In this document: positions 1-6,719 of the stretch, piece after piece | Numbering within the stretch: the stretch's first letter is position 1 | How the letters are laid out: each line of letters opens with the position of its first letter | DNA from: an uncultured bacterium | GTDB lineage: Bacteria; Actinomycetota; Coriobacteriia; Coriobacteriales; Coriobacteriaceae | Length of the DNA: 64,000 nt | Direction of reading: 5' to 3' | Assembly (NCBI GenBank): GCA_905215525.1 | Contig: CAJMQJ010000001.1 | Span: forward strand, 62,001 to 126,000 | Made by a program: the position numbers and the translations under genes | Notes under the pieces: model-generated | Database searches by the model: none | Told to the model about the DNA's origin: nothing | The model's input: only the letters and a program-made list of their open reading frames with translations

Positions 1-2
1 GA

Positions 3-788
3 ATTCGTACCAAAGGCGTCGTTTGCCACATTCTTGGACAAAATCTTCCCTACGAGCATATTAACGAGTTGACGCCCGGCATCTTTATCACCGACGAAGC
101 CTTCACCTTCGTGCTCGCTGCCGAGTGGATGGATAGGATCGAATATCTCGAATATTGCTATGAAGTTTGCGGCGATTATCGCATGAGGCTCAATCCCGCC
201 GACCCTTATACCGAGCAACCAGCCACCACCTCCAAGGATGAAATAATCGAACTGCTCGATCGGCATCCCGGCAAACCCGGTGCCACACGTGCACGGCTCG
301 CGCTCAGGCATATCTACGATCGCTCGGCCTCGCCTATGGAGACCGCTTCGGCAATCGCTCTCTCACTCCCAACAAGCGAAGGCGGCGTTGGCATCCGAGG
401 TATCGAACTCAACAAACCACTCGAGATCCCTCAACGTCTCTGGCATTGCGCCAAAGCTCGAACACTTAAAATCGATGCGCTCGTTACCTACAAGCGCAGG
501 GAGCTCGGTATCGAATATAAGGGCGGTTTTCACGATGAGTTCGAGCGCAAAGGAGCAGATGCGGAGCGAGAGGCCGTTCTCTCCCAAATGGGATATCGAA
601 TCGTTACGCTCACTTCGGCTCAGTTCGGCAGCCAACTCGCCTTTCACCGCGCCATGAACAACATTCGCGAAGCACTCGGCATGCCTCGCTGTACCGACAC
701 CGGGCACCAGCGAGAGCAAAACGAACTACGCAAGGCTCTTATCCGCAACTGGAAAGGTATGCGAGACGAAGAGGCGCCTTCCGAATAG
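3..788 (+). CDS. PD-(D/E)XK nuclease-like protein, 5' end outside window
   Basis: The reading frame is open to the left edge, so the N-terminus is missing; an in-window TTG at 69 is probably internal. The C-terminal third carries a restriction-endonuclease-like pattern: an Asp in KIDALV (codon 474) followed by EYKG (Glu codon 513, Lys codon 519), then a helix-rich tail (QMGYRIVTL, FHRAMNNIREALGM). It is clearly homologous to the minus-strand gene at 49789-50916: shared PATT, SASPxE, GGxG, an ExY(K/N)G motif and similar spacing. This copy keeps the Lys of the D-ExK triad, so it may be catalytically active. The family may be nuclease-like or of the AbiEi/DUF559 kind; the true substrate is unknown. 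A 70-bp hairpin follows the stop. Confidence 0.6.
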   Translation: MRTKGVVCHILGQNLPYEHINELTPGIFITDEAFTFVLAAEWMDRIEYLEYCYEVCGDYRMRLNPADPYTEQPATTSKDEIIELLDRHPGKPGATRARLALRHIYDRSASPMETASAIALSLPTSEGGVGIRGIELNKPLEIPQRLWHCAKARTLKIDALVTYKRRELGIEYKGGFHDEFERKGADAEREAVLSQMGYRIVTLTSAQFGSQLAFHRAMNNIREALGMPRCTDTGHQREQNELRKALIRNWKGMRDEEAPSE

Positions 789-809
789 TGCCACTCCCGT
801 GAGCTCAAT

Positions 810-879
810 CCAAACGTGTACGTCAGCCTTCAAAGATGTCGAAAAAATGTCGGTTTTGGAGGCTGACGTACATGTTTGG
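810..879. repeat. Long intergenic hairpin
   Basis: The arms beginning CCAAACGTGTACGTCAGCC (810) and ending GGCTGACGTACATGTTTGG (879) pair over about 20 bp with one G-T wobble. Pairing continues inward through CCTTCAAA/TTTTGGAGG. There is no T-run, so this is a palindromic repeat rather than a clear terminator. It lies 22 bp after the stop of the nuclease-like gene. Confidence 0.6.
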
Positions 880-911
880 GGAAGCGTGGGATCGAGACGT
901 ATTTCGATAAC

Positions 912-938
912 AAAAAAGCTCCCGTTGTTGGGAGCTTT
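912..938 (-). terminator. Terminator of tRNA-Ser(CGA)
   Basis: On the minus strand AAAGCTCCC, a 6-nt loop and GGGAGCTTT are followed by a T-run. It lies 12 bp downstream of the tRNA 3' end. Confidence 0.85.
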
Positions 939-949
939 CTCAACCAAAA

Positions 950-1040
950 TGGCGGAGGAGGAGGGATTCGAACCCTCGTGACCTTATACAGGCCAAACGG
1001 TTTTCGAGACCGCCGCATTCAACCACTCTGCCACCCCTCC
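950..1040 (-). tRNA. tRNA-Ser(CGA)
   Basis: The acceptor arms GGAGGGG and CTCCTCC pair, with discriminator G and an encoded CCA. The anticodon loop CTCGAAA gives anticodon CGA. There is a long variable arm of serine type and a GGTTCGAATCC T-arm. The length is 91 nt including CCA. Confidence 0.95.
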
Positions 1041-1048
1041 GCGTGGGG

Positions 1049-1080
1049 TAAAAACAAAGCAGGCTCGAAGGCCTGCTTTG
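1049..1080 (-). terminator. Terminator of tRNA-Ser(GGA)
   Basis: On the minus strand AAAGCAGGC, loop and GCCTGCTTT are followed by G and five T. It separates the two serine tRNA genes, suggesting independent transcripts. Confidence 0.8.
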
Positions 1081-1088
1081 GAATTAAC

Positions 1089-1179
1089 TGGCGGAGAGTC
1101 AGGGATTTGAACCCTGGAGACGCTTTTGACGCCTACACGATTTCCAATCGTGCTCCTTCGGCCACTCGGACAACTCTCC
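1089..1179 (-). tRNA. tRNA-Ser(GGA)
   Basis: The acceptor arms GGAGAGT and ACTCTCC pair, with discriminator G and an encoded CCA. The anticodon loop TTGGAAA gives GGA. It has a long variable arm and a GGTTCAAATCC T-arm, 91 nt with CCA. Confidence 0.95.
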
Positions 1180-1195
1180 GTTAAATGCGAAAGTC

Positions 1196-1223
1196 AGTAT
1201 ACACGAGGAATCGCAAAGTGCAA
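1196..1223 (-). promoter_or_regulatory. Promoter of tRNA-Ser(GGA)
   Basis: On the minus strand a -35-like TTGCAC, a 16-bp spacer and -10 TATACT lie just upstream of the tRNA. The expected start leaves a leader of about 10 nt. Confidence 0.6.
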
Positions 1224-1584
1224 ACAGAAAAGTTGGCATTTTTTAAAACGCTTGGCCGTGCTTGGCGCTGCAGTGGGGCTTGAGGTCCCAAAAAACGGCT
1301 TCCGACCAGCGTGGTTGATCAACTCAATTGTTCAAAAAAGGGTATTCATAAGCGACTTGGCAATGAATTTAAAAATCTTTGGGTGGTGCTGTGGGCCACT
1401 GGTATGCATTTTGCGACCACAGCCTTGTGCCCGCTGACCTGCGGCTTGGCTCAGCTTGTCCCCACGGCACCGTATCTTGAACACAGATCCGTCAAGCATT
1501 TGGTCAGCATTTGGTTGGAATGCGCATGAAGTGCCGTGTGAGCATGGACATATGTGGAGGTCATGAGGTTGTAGCTGCATATTC
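1224..1584. other. Intergenic region without recognisable gene
   Basis: This stretch separates the divergent tRNA genes and the rpsF operon. I see no convincing coding frame; the short open frames lack ribosome binding sites and do not resemble known proteins. Confidence 0.5.
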
Positions 1585-1613
1585 TTGCAGCCTAGGAGGT
1601 TGAAAGATATTAT
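1585..1613 (+). promoter_or_regulatory. Candidate promoter of rpsF operon
   Basis: TTGCAG, a 17-bp spacer and TATTAT (1608-1613) give a good -10 and a weak -35. Transcription would begin near 1620, leaving a leader of about 65 nt. Confidence 0.5.
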
Positions 1614-1629
1614 TACCAAGTCTTTTCCT

Positions 1630-1658
1630 GCTTCAGGCGCACCTTCACGACCTGAAGC
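1630..1658 (+). promoter_or_regulatory. Leader stem-loop of rpsF
   Basis: GCTTCAGG (1630-1637) pairs perfectly with CCTGAAGC (1651-1658) around a 13-nt loop, 13 bp before the Shine-Dalgarno sequence of rpsF. Autoregulation of rpsF operons by S6:S18 is known in several phyla, but I could not recognise the conserved CCG-bulge motif here. The regulatory role is inferred from position. Confidence 0.4.
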
Positions 1659-1684
1659 CACATTTGCCCAGAGGAGGTGACAAT

Positions 1685-1978
1685 ATGAAGGCTTATGAAC
1701 TGCTGTTCTTTGTTGACCCGTCGCTCGACCCCGAGACTCGTCTCGCTGTTATGAAGCGTATCGATACCACGATCGCTGAGGGCGCTGGCAAGGTCGACTC
1801 CGTTGACGAGTGGGGCAAGCGCAAGCTCGCCTACGAGATCAACGACCTCACCGATGGTGACTACACCCTCATCAACTTCCACGCAGATCCTACCCAGATC
1901 GCCGAGCTTGATCGCGTCCTGCGCATCACCGACGCTGTGGTCCGCCACATGATCGTCCGTCGCGACGACCAGGAGTAA
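1685..1978 (+). CDS. rpsF: 30S ribosomal protein S6
   Basis: A 97-residue protein beginning MKAYELLFFVDPSLD, with the S6 signatures WGKRKLAYEIN and YTLINFHAD and the C-terminal IVRRDD, of normal length. S6 binds 16S rRNA with S18 in the platform of the small subunit. The start at 1685 is set by a strong GAGGAGGTG at 1671-1679; an upstream in-frame start at 1664 would include the Shine-Dalgarno sequence. It is the first gene of the rpsF-ssb-rpsR-rplI operon. Confidence 0.97.
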   Translation: MKAYELLFFVDPSLDPETRLAVMKRIDTTIAEGAGKVDSVDEWGKRKLAYEINDLTDGDYTLINFHADPTQIAELDRVLRITDAVVRHMIVRRDDQE

Positions 1979-2026
1979 GACTGTCGTTTTGGACTGGGCT
2001 TGTGCCCCAAGAGGAAGTAGTGAGTT

Positions 2027-2479
2027 ATGAGCATCAATCGAGTGAACATCACCGGTAACCTCACCCGCGATCCCGAGCTGCGCGCCACCGCCGGCGGAAC
2101 CCAGGTTCTGTCCTTTGGCGTCGCCGTGAACGATCGTCGCCGCAACGCGCAGACTGGCGAGTGGGAGGACTATCCCAACTTTGTCGACTGCACCATGTTC
2201 GGCACCCGCGCCGAGGCCGTGAGCCGTTTCCTGGCAAAGGGAAACAAGGTCGCGATCGAGGGCAAGCTGCGCTACAGCTCTTGGGAGCGCGACGGCCAGC
2301 GCCGGAGCAAGCTTGAGGTCATCGTCGATGAGATCGAGTTTATGAGCTCCCGTGGTGGCCAGGGTGGCTACGACCAGGGCGGTTACGCCCCCGCAGCTCC
2401 CGCGCCCGCAGCACGTCCTGCCGCACCGGTGGCTACGCCGCCCGCGGTCGACGTCTACGATGAGGACATCCCGTTCTAA
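2027..2479 (+). CDS. ssb: Single-stranded DNA-binding protein
   Basis: 150 residues. The N-terminal OB fold (about 1-110) shows MSINRVNITGNLTRDPELR, the DYPNFVDCTMFG strand and RFLAKGNKVAIEGKL. A Gly/Tyr/Pro/Ala-rich disordered linker follows, then the acidic tip DEDIPF that docks replication and repair partners. Its place between rpsF and rpsR is the classical arrangement, so it is probably the housekeeping SSB. Confidence 0.97.
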   Translation: MSINRVNITGNLTRDPELRATAGGTQVLSFGVAVNDRRRNAQTGEWEDYPNFVDCTMFGTRAEAVSRFLAKGNKVAIEGKLRYSSWERDGQRRSKLEVIVDEIEFMSSRGGQGGYDQGGYAPAAPAPAARPAAPVATPPAVDVYDEDIPF

Positions 2480-2551
2480 GGGTTGTTCACCTATTTTTGA
2501 GTGAGAGGCGGCTTCGGTTCGCCGAAGTTGCCAAACGAAAGGTATTTTGAC

Positions 2552-2818
2552 ATGGCTAATGATTTTTCTGCACGTCAGCCGCGTCGTAAGTACTGCCAGT
2601 TCTGCAAGGAGAACACTGAGTTCATCGACTATAAGGACACTCAGCTTCTCCGTAAGTACATGACCGACCGTGGCAAGATCAAGCCCCGTCGCGTCACTGG
2701 CGCTTGCACGCAGCATCAGCATGACATCGCCAACGCCATCAAGCGCGCCCGCGAGATGGCCCTCCTGCCGTACACCGTCCCCGTGGTTTCCTCTCGTGGC
2801 AACCGCGACCGCGGCTAA
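2552..2818 (+). CDS. rpsR: 30S ribosomal protein S18
   Basis: 88 residues starting MANDFSARQPRRKYCQFC. Hallmarks are IDYKDTQLLRKYMTDRGKI, PRRVTGAC and HQHDIANAIKRAREMALLPY. The pair CQFC plus a later Cys and His resembles the zinc-containing (C+) form of S18. The start is the ATG preceded by AAAGG; an in-frame upstream start at 2501 would add 17 atypical residues. Confidence 0.95.
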   Translation: MANDFSARQPRRKYCQFCKENTEFIDYKDTQLLRKYMTDRGKIKPRRVTGACTQHQHDIANAIKRAREMALLPYTVPVVSSRGNRDRG

Positions 2819-2833
2819 GAAGGGAGACGCATC

Positions 2834-3373
2834 ATGAAGGTTATTCTTCTCGATGAGATCAAGGGCAAGGGCGGCGAGGGTGACGTCGTAGAGGTCGCTC
2901 AGGGTTACGCTGAGAACTTCCTGTTCCCCAAGAAGCTCGCTGTTGCCGCCACCAAGGGCAACCTCAAGCAGCTTGACGAGCGTCGCAACAACATCGCCAA
3001 GCGCGAGGCCGTCCGTCTGGCTACCGCCAACGAGACCAAGGCTGCCTTCGAGGGCAAGACGGTCACCGTTGACGTCAAGGTCGGTGACGAGGGCATCCTC
3101 TTTGGCTCCGTTACCGCCGCTATGATCGCTGACGCCATCAAGGCTCAGCTCGGTATGGACATCGACCGCAAGCGCGTCGAGCTCGGTAAGCCCATCAAGG
3201 TTGCCGGTGCCCACACCGTTGCCATCTCGCTGTACCGCGAGATCAAGGCCGAGGTTGTCGTTCTCGTCGGCGTTACCGCCGAGGAGCTCGCTGCCGATGC
3301 TGAGGTCGAGGAGGCCGCTGAGGTCGCCGAGGCCGAGACCGCCGAGGTCGAGACCGAGGCTGCTGCCGAGTAG
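2834..3373 (+). CDS. rplI: 50S ribosomal protein L9
   Basis: The N-terminal domain MKVILLDEIKGKGGEGDVVEV with YAENFLFPKKLA is typical of L9, followed by the connecting helix and the C-terminal rRNA-binding domain. The protein is 179 residues, about 30 longer than usual, because of a C-terminal tail made almost only of Glu, Ala, Val and Thr (from about residue 148). The tail's role is unknown. The start follows AAGGGAG. Confidence 0.95.
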   Translation: MKVILLDEIKGKGGEGDVVEVAQGYAENFLFPKKLAVAATKGNLKQLDERRNNIAKREAVRLATANETKAAFEGKTVTVDVKVGDEGILFGSVTAAMIADAIKAQLGMDIDRKRVELGKPIKVAGAHTVAISLYREIKAEVVVLVGVTAEELAADAEVEEAAEVAEAETAEVETEAAAE

Positions 3374-3405
3374 CATTTGCTGCAACGCAACAATCTTGTT
3401 CTAAG

Positions 3406-3445
3406 AAGGGCGCTCTGAGAGACCGGGGCGCCCTTTTATTTTTTT
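3406..3445 (+). terminator. Terminator after rplI
   Basis: AAGGGCGC, a 14-nt loop and GCGCCCTT are followed by TTATTTTTTT. It ends the ribosomal operon before the mobile element, so dnaB was probably transcribed separately even before the insertion. Confidence 0.85.
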
Positions 3446-3485
3446 GCGCTGAGTGGGTGTCACGTCATACATTGAGATGCAGTCC

Positions 3486-3493
3486 CACATAAG
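3486..3493. repeat. Left 8-bp target duplication of IS1595-type element
   Basis: CACATAAG at 3486-3493 recurs directly at 6607-6614, exactly outside the terminal inverted repeats. An 8-bp duplication is what IS1595-family elements make. Confidence 0.85.
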
Positions 3494-3517
3494 CGTTGTG
3501 TTAGACCACTTTGGATA
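3494..3517. repeat. Left terminal inverted repeat, IS1595-type
   Basis: It begins CGTTGTGTTAGACC and ends CTTTGGATA. It matches the restored right end at 23 of 24 positions. It contains an inward-facing TTGGAT that could serve as a -35 box for the transposase gene. Confidence 0.85.
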
Positions 3518-3591
3518 AGTGTCCTGCACGCAGTACACGCGACGGGGCCCCGGTTGCGACAATTCCATCATCAGGAGAGATGGAGGTTGCA

Positions 3592-4674
3592 ATGGAAGAC
3601 GTGCTCACCCAGCTGACGAGGCAGTTCCTCCCGCAGATGACGGCTGCCGAGAAGAGCAGGGCCCTGAGATCGCTCAAGGCGCTGATAGACGCGGAGCTTT
3701 TCGAACTCGCGGCAAGCGAGGGGGCGGAAGACGATCCCGACAGAGCCTGCCCCTGGTGCGGCTCCCCGCATTACGTGAAGAGGGGGCGAGACGGGAGCGG
3801 CCGTCAGCGGTTCCTCTGCCGAGGGTGCGCCAGGACCTTCACCGACGCCACCATGCGCATCTTCTCCACCACCAAGCTCGACAGGTCGGCCTGGATGAGG
3901 TTCGCGGAGTGCCACGTGGACATGCTCCCGCTGCGCGAGTCGGCGGAAAAGTGCGGCGTGTGCCTCAAGACGGCGTTCTTCATGCGCCACAGGCTGCTCG
4001 AGGCCATGGCCAAGCGCATGCCCGCCTTCCGCGTGGAGGCCGGCGGCGGGGCCGAGCTCGACGAGTGCTTCTTCAGGGAGAGCTTCAAGGGAAACCGCTC
4101 CAGGTCGGAGTCCGGCATGCCCAGGAAGCCCCGCACAAGGTCGCAGGGAACCGACGGGCACGAGAAGATATGCGTGCTCACCGGCATCAACGACGCCGGC
4201 GACATCTTCTACGAGATCGCGGGGAGGGGCGGCCTCGACGAGGCGGCAGCCAGGGAGCTGCTCGCCGACAAGCTCGCGGTCGGCGCGATAATCTCGACGG
4301 ACCGTGCGCACGTGTACCGCCGCGTCCTGCCCGCCCTCGGCGTCGGCGCGCACATCGCCAGCAAGAGGGAGGAGCACGCCATCAACAGGGTGAACAGCCT
4401 CCACTCCCAGATGAGGCACTTCATCGGCAGGTTCCGGGGTGTCTCCACGAGACGCCTCGAGAACTACCTCGCCTGGTTCAAGTGGACATGGTGCTTCAAG
4501 GTCCGCAGGAGCGCGGACGAGCTCGCCGAGCTCATAGTGAGGCAGGCAGCCCGCGGCACGTACGAGAAGACCTGGCGCCAGTACAAGGTGACCCCCTATC
4601 CGTTCTACGAGTACTGGATCAAGCAGGCGAAATGGGACTCGCGTGCGCGGAGGGCCATATACGGCGTGGCGTGA
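3592..4674 (+). CDS. IS1595-family (ISXO2-like) transposase
   Basis: 360 residues. An N-terminal helical part is followed by a zinc ribbon (CPWCGSPHYVKRG ... FLCRGCARTF, about residues 49-82) and the ISXO2-like catalytic domain. Candidate catalytic positions are D157 (ELDECFF), D237 (STDRAHVY) and N268 (NRVNSLHSQM); an Asn in place of the third acidic residue is a known variant of this family. The start at 3592 follows GGAGG; an ATG at 3580 lies in the same frame. The frame is intact, so the element may still be mobile once its right end is repaired or supplied. Confidence 0.85.
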   Translation: MEDVLTQLTRQFLPQMTAAEKSRALRSLKALIDAELFELAASEGAEDDPDRACPWCGSPHYVKRGRDGSGRQRFLCRGCARTFTDATMRIFSTTKLDRSAWMRFAECHVDMLPLRESAEKCGVCLKTAFFMRHRLLEAMAKRMPAFRVEAGGGAELDECFFRESFKGNRSRSESGMPRKPRTRSQGTDGHEKICVLTGINDAGDIFYEIAGRGGLDEAAARELLADKLAVGAIISTDRAHVYRRVLPALGVGAHIASKREEHAINRVNSLHSQMRHFIGRFRGVSTRRLENYLAWFKWTWCFKVRRSADELAELIVRQAARGTYEKTWRQYKVTPYPFYEYWIKQAKWDSRARRAIYGVA

Positions 4675-4745
4675 TGTCCAGGGCGGTCTGGCGCAGCGCA
4701 TCTGCGGCAAGCGCTGAAGTCGTGCCCCGATGCAAATAGCAACAG

Positions 4746-5240
4746 CTAGCGATATTCTTCGGGAACGTCGAAACCGTACTCACGGCATAGGAGCATGACA
4801 TCGTGGGCGTCGTGCTCGTCATGCTGATAGCCCAAGTGAAACAACAGCTGGCTTTCGGGGTCGATGCACGACACCTCCACCTCGCCGATGCGCCCCCTCC
4901 CCGAAAAGACCTCCCCGGGAAAACGATCTCCCTGATACAGAATATCGCCATTCTCGGCGAAATCGAAGCAATGCAGGTCGACGATGCGCCCCGCCTCGTC
5001 TTGCCACACCGTGTGATCTTCGGTGGTGAAAGATGCAGCCACCTCGGAAAACCCCTCATCAGCAATTAGATCCACGAACCTTTGGTAATCCCCGCGCTGA
5101 ACGAACAGGTCGATGTCGTTATGAGCCCTGGTCTCACGCCCGACAAGCGCATCGATGCCCCAGCCGCCATCAAGGTATACGCCAATGCCCGCACCTGCGG
5201 AAAGGCCGATTATCCAACACGCATCATCCTTGGTGACCAT
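4746..5240 (-). CDS. Lnu-type lincosamide/aminoglycoside nucleotidyltransferase-like protein
   Basis: 164 residues, matching the length of LnuA/LnuC proteins. Near the start YLDGGWGIDALVG (about 22-34) and HNDIDLFV (40-47) give the nucleotidyltransferase signature, with acidic residues D30, D42 and D44. The later PESQLLFHLGYQ corresponds to the conserved EAQLLFHxGY of the family. It would add a nucleotidyl group to an antibiotic hydroxyl; substrate specificity cannot be read from sequence. AAGGAG precedes the ATG. It lies convergent to the transposase, as a passenger. Confidence 0.7.
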   Translation of the reverse strand: MVTKDDACWIIGLSAGAGIGVYLDGGWGIDALVGRETRAHNDIDLFVQRGDYQRFVDLIADEGFSEVAASFTTEDHTVWQDEAGRIVDLHCFDFAENGDILYQGDRFPGEVFSGRGRIGEVEVSCIDPESQLLFHLGYQHDEHDAHDVMLLCREYGFDVPEEYR

Positions 5241-5280
5241 AGGAGCTCCTTCGCTTTCGCCTGCTATCTAAGCAAGAAAG

Positions 5281-5306
5281 ATTATAGGAAAAGTCCCAGT
5301 ATCCAA
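5281..5306 (-). promoter_or_regulatory. Candidate promoter of the passenger gene
   Basis: On the minus strand a perfect TATAAT (5281-5286) lies about 40 bp before the gene. TTGGAT from the element's right terminal repeat (5301-5306) lies 14 bp upstream of it, which is a short spacing. The IS3 insertion starts only 8 bp beyond. Confidence 0.45.
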
Positions 5307-5313
5307 AGCGGTC
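5300..5313. repeat. Inner part of the right IS1595-type repeat, split by IS3
   Basis: TATCCAAAGCGGTC is the inner part of the right terminal repeat. The outer part TAACACAACG is at 6597-6606. The GTC at 5311-5313 is repeated at 6594-6596 and is the IS3 target duplication. Confidence 0.8.
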
Positions 5314-5341
5314 GGGACTGCGGACAAAAAGTTGGACCGTT
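5314..5341. repeat. Left terminal inverted repeat of IS3-type element
   Basis: 28 bp, 23 of which match the complement of 6566-6593; the differences are confined to the central six bases. Confidence 0.85.
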
Positions 5342-5362
5342 GAGGTCCGGAACGGAGTCCGC

Positions 5363-6613
5363 ATGGCATACAGTAGGAGAATGGTGGAGAGGGCCAGGGC
5401 GCTTCGCGGCGCCGGGCTCACCGTCATGGAGATAACCGAGATACTCGGCGGGCCCGGCAAGACGTCCGTCTGGCGCTGGATCAGGGACGTGCGCAAGCCC
5501 GCGGGAAGGGCCGGTGGAGGAATGGACCTGCCGCGACTCGTCGGGGACGGCCCCGACTACCCCGACATCGACCCGGAGGACAAGGACGCCCTGATCGAGC
5601 GGCTCAGGCTCGAGAACGCGGTGCTGAGGGCGGTGCAGGACGTTTTAAAAGCCGAGAGCCTCGACGGGATGTCGAACAGGGAGAAGACCCTGGTGATAGA
5701 CCGCCTGAGGCCTGCGGGGAAGTGGTCCTTGAGAGAACTCACGAGTTCCTTGGGGATATCAAAGAGCTCCTATGAGTACCAGCGCCGCGCGATCGCGAGG
5801 CCCGACCGGCGCGCGCCCCTGCGCGCGCTCGTGCGCAGGATCTTCACCGAGGACGGCGAGGGGGCGCGGGGGTACCGCTTCGTGACGGCGCGCCTGCGCG
5901 AGCTCGACGAGCCCGTGCGCGCCTCGGAGAAGGTCGTCCTCCGCATCATGCGCGAGGAGGGCCTGGTCCCCAGGTGGATGAGGAGGAAGAGGAGGCCCTA
6001 CAGCTCCTATGCGGGCGAGCCGACGCCGGCCCCGCCGAACCTCGTGCGCCGCGACTTCCGCTCGGCCCTGCCGAACTTCCTGTGGCTCACCGACATCACC
6101 GAGTTCAGGCTGCCCTCCGGCAGGAAGGTCTACCTGTCGGCCATCAGGGACTGCTTCGACTCCTCGGTCGTGGCGTGGAGGGCCGGCGAGAGACCGGACG
6201 CCGCGCTCGCCAACTCGACGCTCGAGGACGCCTGCGCGCTGCTCGCGCCCGGCGAGTGCCCCGTCATCCACTCCGACCGCGGCGGCCACTACCGCTGGCC
6301 CGGCTGGATCTCGATCTGCGAGGGGCACGGCCTCGCCAGGAGCATGGCCGCCAAGGGCTGCAGCCCGGACAACGCGGCGATGGAGGGCTTCTTCGGCCTG
6401 CTCAAGAGGGAGTTCTGGCACGGCAGGGACTGGTCGGGCTGGACCCCTGCCCGCTTCATCGAGGAGCTCGGGGGCTGGATCGGCCGATACAATACGGAGA
6501 GGCGCAGCGATGCGCTCGGCGGCCGCACGCCGGCCGAGTTCCGCGCCGCGCTGGGAAGGGCGCGTAACGGTCCAAGAAATCGTCCGCAGTCCCGTCTAAC
6601 ACAACGCACATAA
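5363..6613 (+). CDS. IS3-family transposase, single uninterrupted frame
   Basis: 416 residues combining what is usually OrfA (HTH with SVWRWIRDV, then a charged coiled-coil stretch near 70-100) and OrfB (HTH_21-like KWSLRELTSSLGISKSSYEYQRR, then an rve integrase core). The DDE residues are D244 (WLTDITEF), D305 (HSDRGGHY) and E341 (MEGFFGLLKREFW), giving the DD(35)E spacing. No frameshift is needed. The frame has no stop inside the element: it crosses the right terminal repeat and stops at TAA 6611-6613 within the host duplication, so the last residues come from the target. The start follows GGAG. Confidence 0.88.
   Translation: MAYSRRMVERARALRGAGLTVMEITEILGGPGKTSVWRWIRDVRKPAGRAGGGMDLPRLVGDGPDYPDIDPEDKDALIERLRLENAVLRAVQDVLKAESLDGMSNREKTLVIDRLRPAGKWSLRELTSSLGISKSSYEYQRRAIARPDRRAPLRALVRRIFTEDGEGARGYRFVTARLRELDEPVRASEKVVLRIMREEGLVPRWMRRKRRPYSSYAGEPTPAPPNLVRRDFRSALPNFLWLTDITEFRLPSGRKVYLSAIRDCFDSSVVAWRAGERPDAALANSTLEDACALLAPGECPVIHSDRGGHYRWPGWISICEGHGLARSMAAKGCSPDNAAMEGFFGLLKREFWHGRDWSGWTPARFIEELGGWIGRYNTERRSDALGGRTPAEFRAALGRARNGPRNRPQSRLTQRT
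6566..6593. repeat. Right terminal inverted repeat of IS3-type element
   Basis: Starts AACGGTCCAAG and ends GTCCGCAGTCCC. It lies wholly within the transposase reading frame. Confidence 0.85.
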
Positions 6614-6614
6614 G
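6594..6614. repeat. Right IS3 duplication, outer IS1595 repeat and right 8-bp duplication
   Basis: The order is GTC (IS3 target duplication), TAACACAACG (outer end of the IS1595-type repeat, 6597-6606) and CACATAAG (6607-6614, second copy of the 8-bp duplication). Confidence 0.85.
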
Positions 6615-6677
6615 GGACCGTTCATCCGTTTGGTTCGGTGATGATTGTTAAGGCGCGCCTCGATTTAAAGCTGTGGC

Positions 6678-6686
6678 TGATACTAT
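6678..6686 (+). promoter_or_regulatory. Possible extended -10 promoter of dnaB
   Basis: TGATACTAT resembles an extended -10 (TGnTATAAT). No good -35 is visible. It would start a short leader before dnaB. Confidence 0.3.
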
Positions 6687-6719
6687 GGATGCTCGCAAGC
6701 GATATGAATGAGGATGCTC

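Larger units (their letters stand above)
5314..6593 (+). mobile_element. IS3-family element nested in the IS1595-type element
   Basis: 1280 bp bounded by inverted repeats 5314-5341 and 6566-6593. The first 12 bp (GGGACTGCGGAC) and last 10 bp (TTGGACCGTT) of the 28-bp repeats are identical. A 3-bp duplication GTC flanks it. It holds one long transposase frame. Confidence 0.88.
3494..6606. mobile_element. IS1595-type element with lnu-like passenger, holding a nested IS3-type element
   Basis: The ends are inverted repeats of 24 bp with one mismatch: CGTTGTGTTAGACC-A-CTTTGGATA at the left, and its complement at the right, once the inner IS3 element (5314-6593) and one copy of its GTC duplication are removed. 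The restored element is about 1830 bp and holds a transposase gene (plus) and a nucleotidyltransferase gene (minus). From established knowledge, IS1595-family elements with lincosamide-resistance passengers are known (tISCpe8 with lnu(P); MTnSag1/ISSag10 with lnu(C)). The restored target is GTCCC-ACATAA-GGGAC, a small hairpin between rplI and dnaB. Confidence 0.85.

Noticed and set aside
3519..4739. 406-codon frame overlapping the IS1595-type transposase
   Set aside because: Its Arg/Gly/Ala-rich translation is an out-of-frame shadow of the transposase, which has clear domain motifs.
5641..5655. GTTTTAAAAG as an IS3 frameshift site
   Set aside because: OrfA and OrfB are already in one frame, so no programmed shift is needed to make the transposase.
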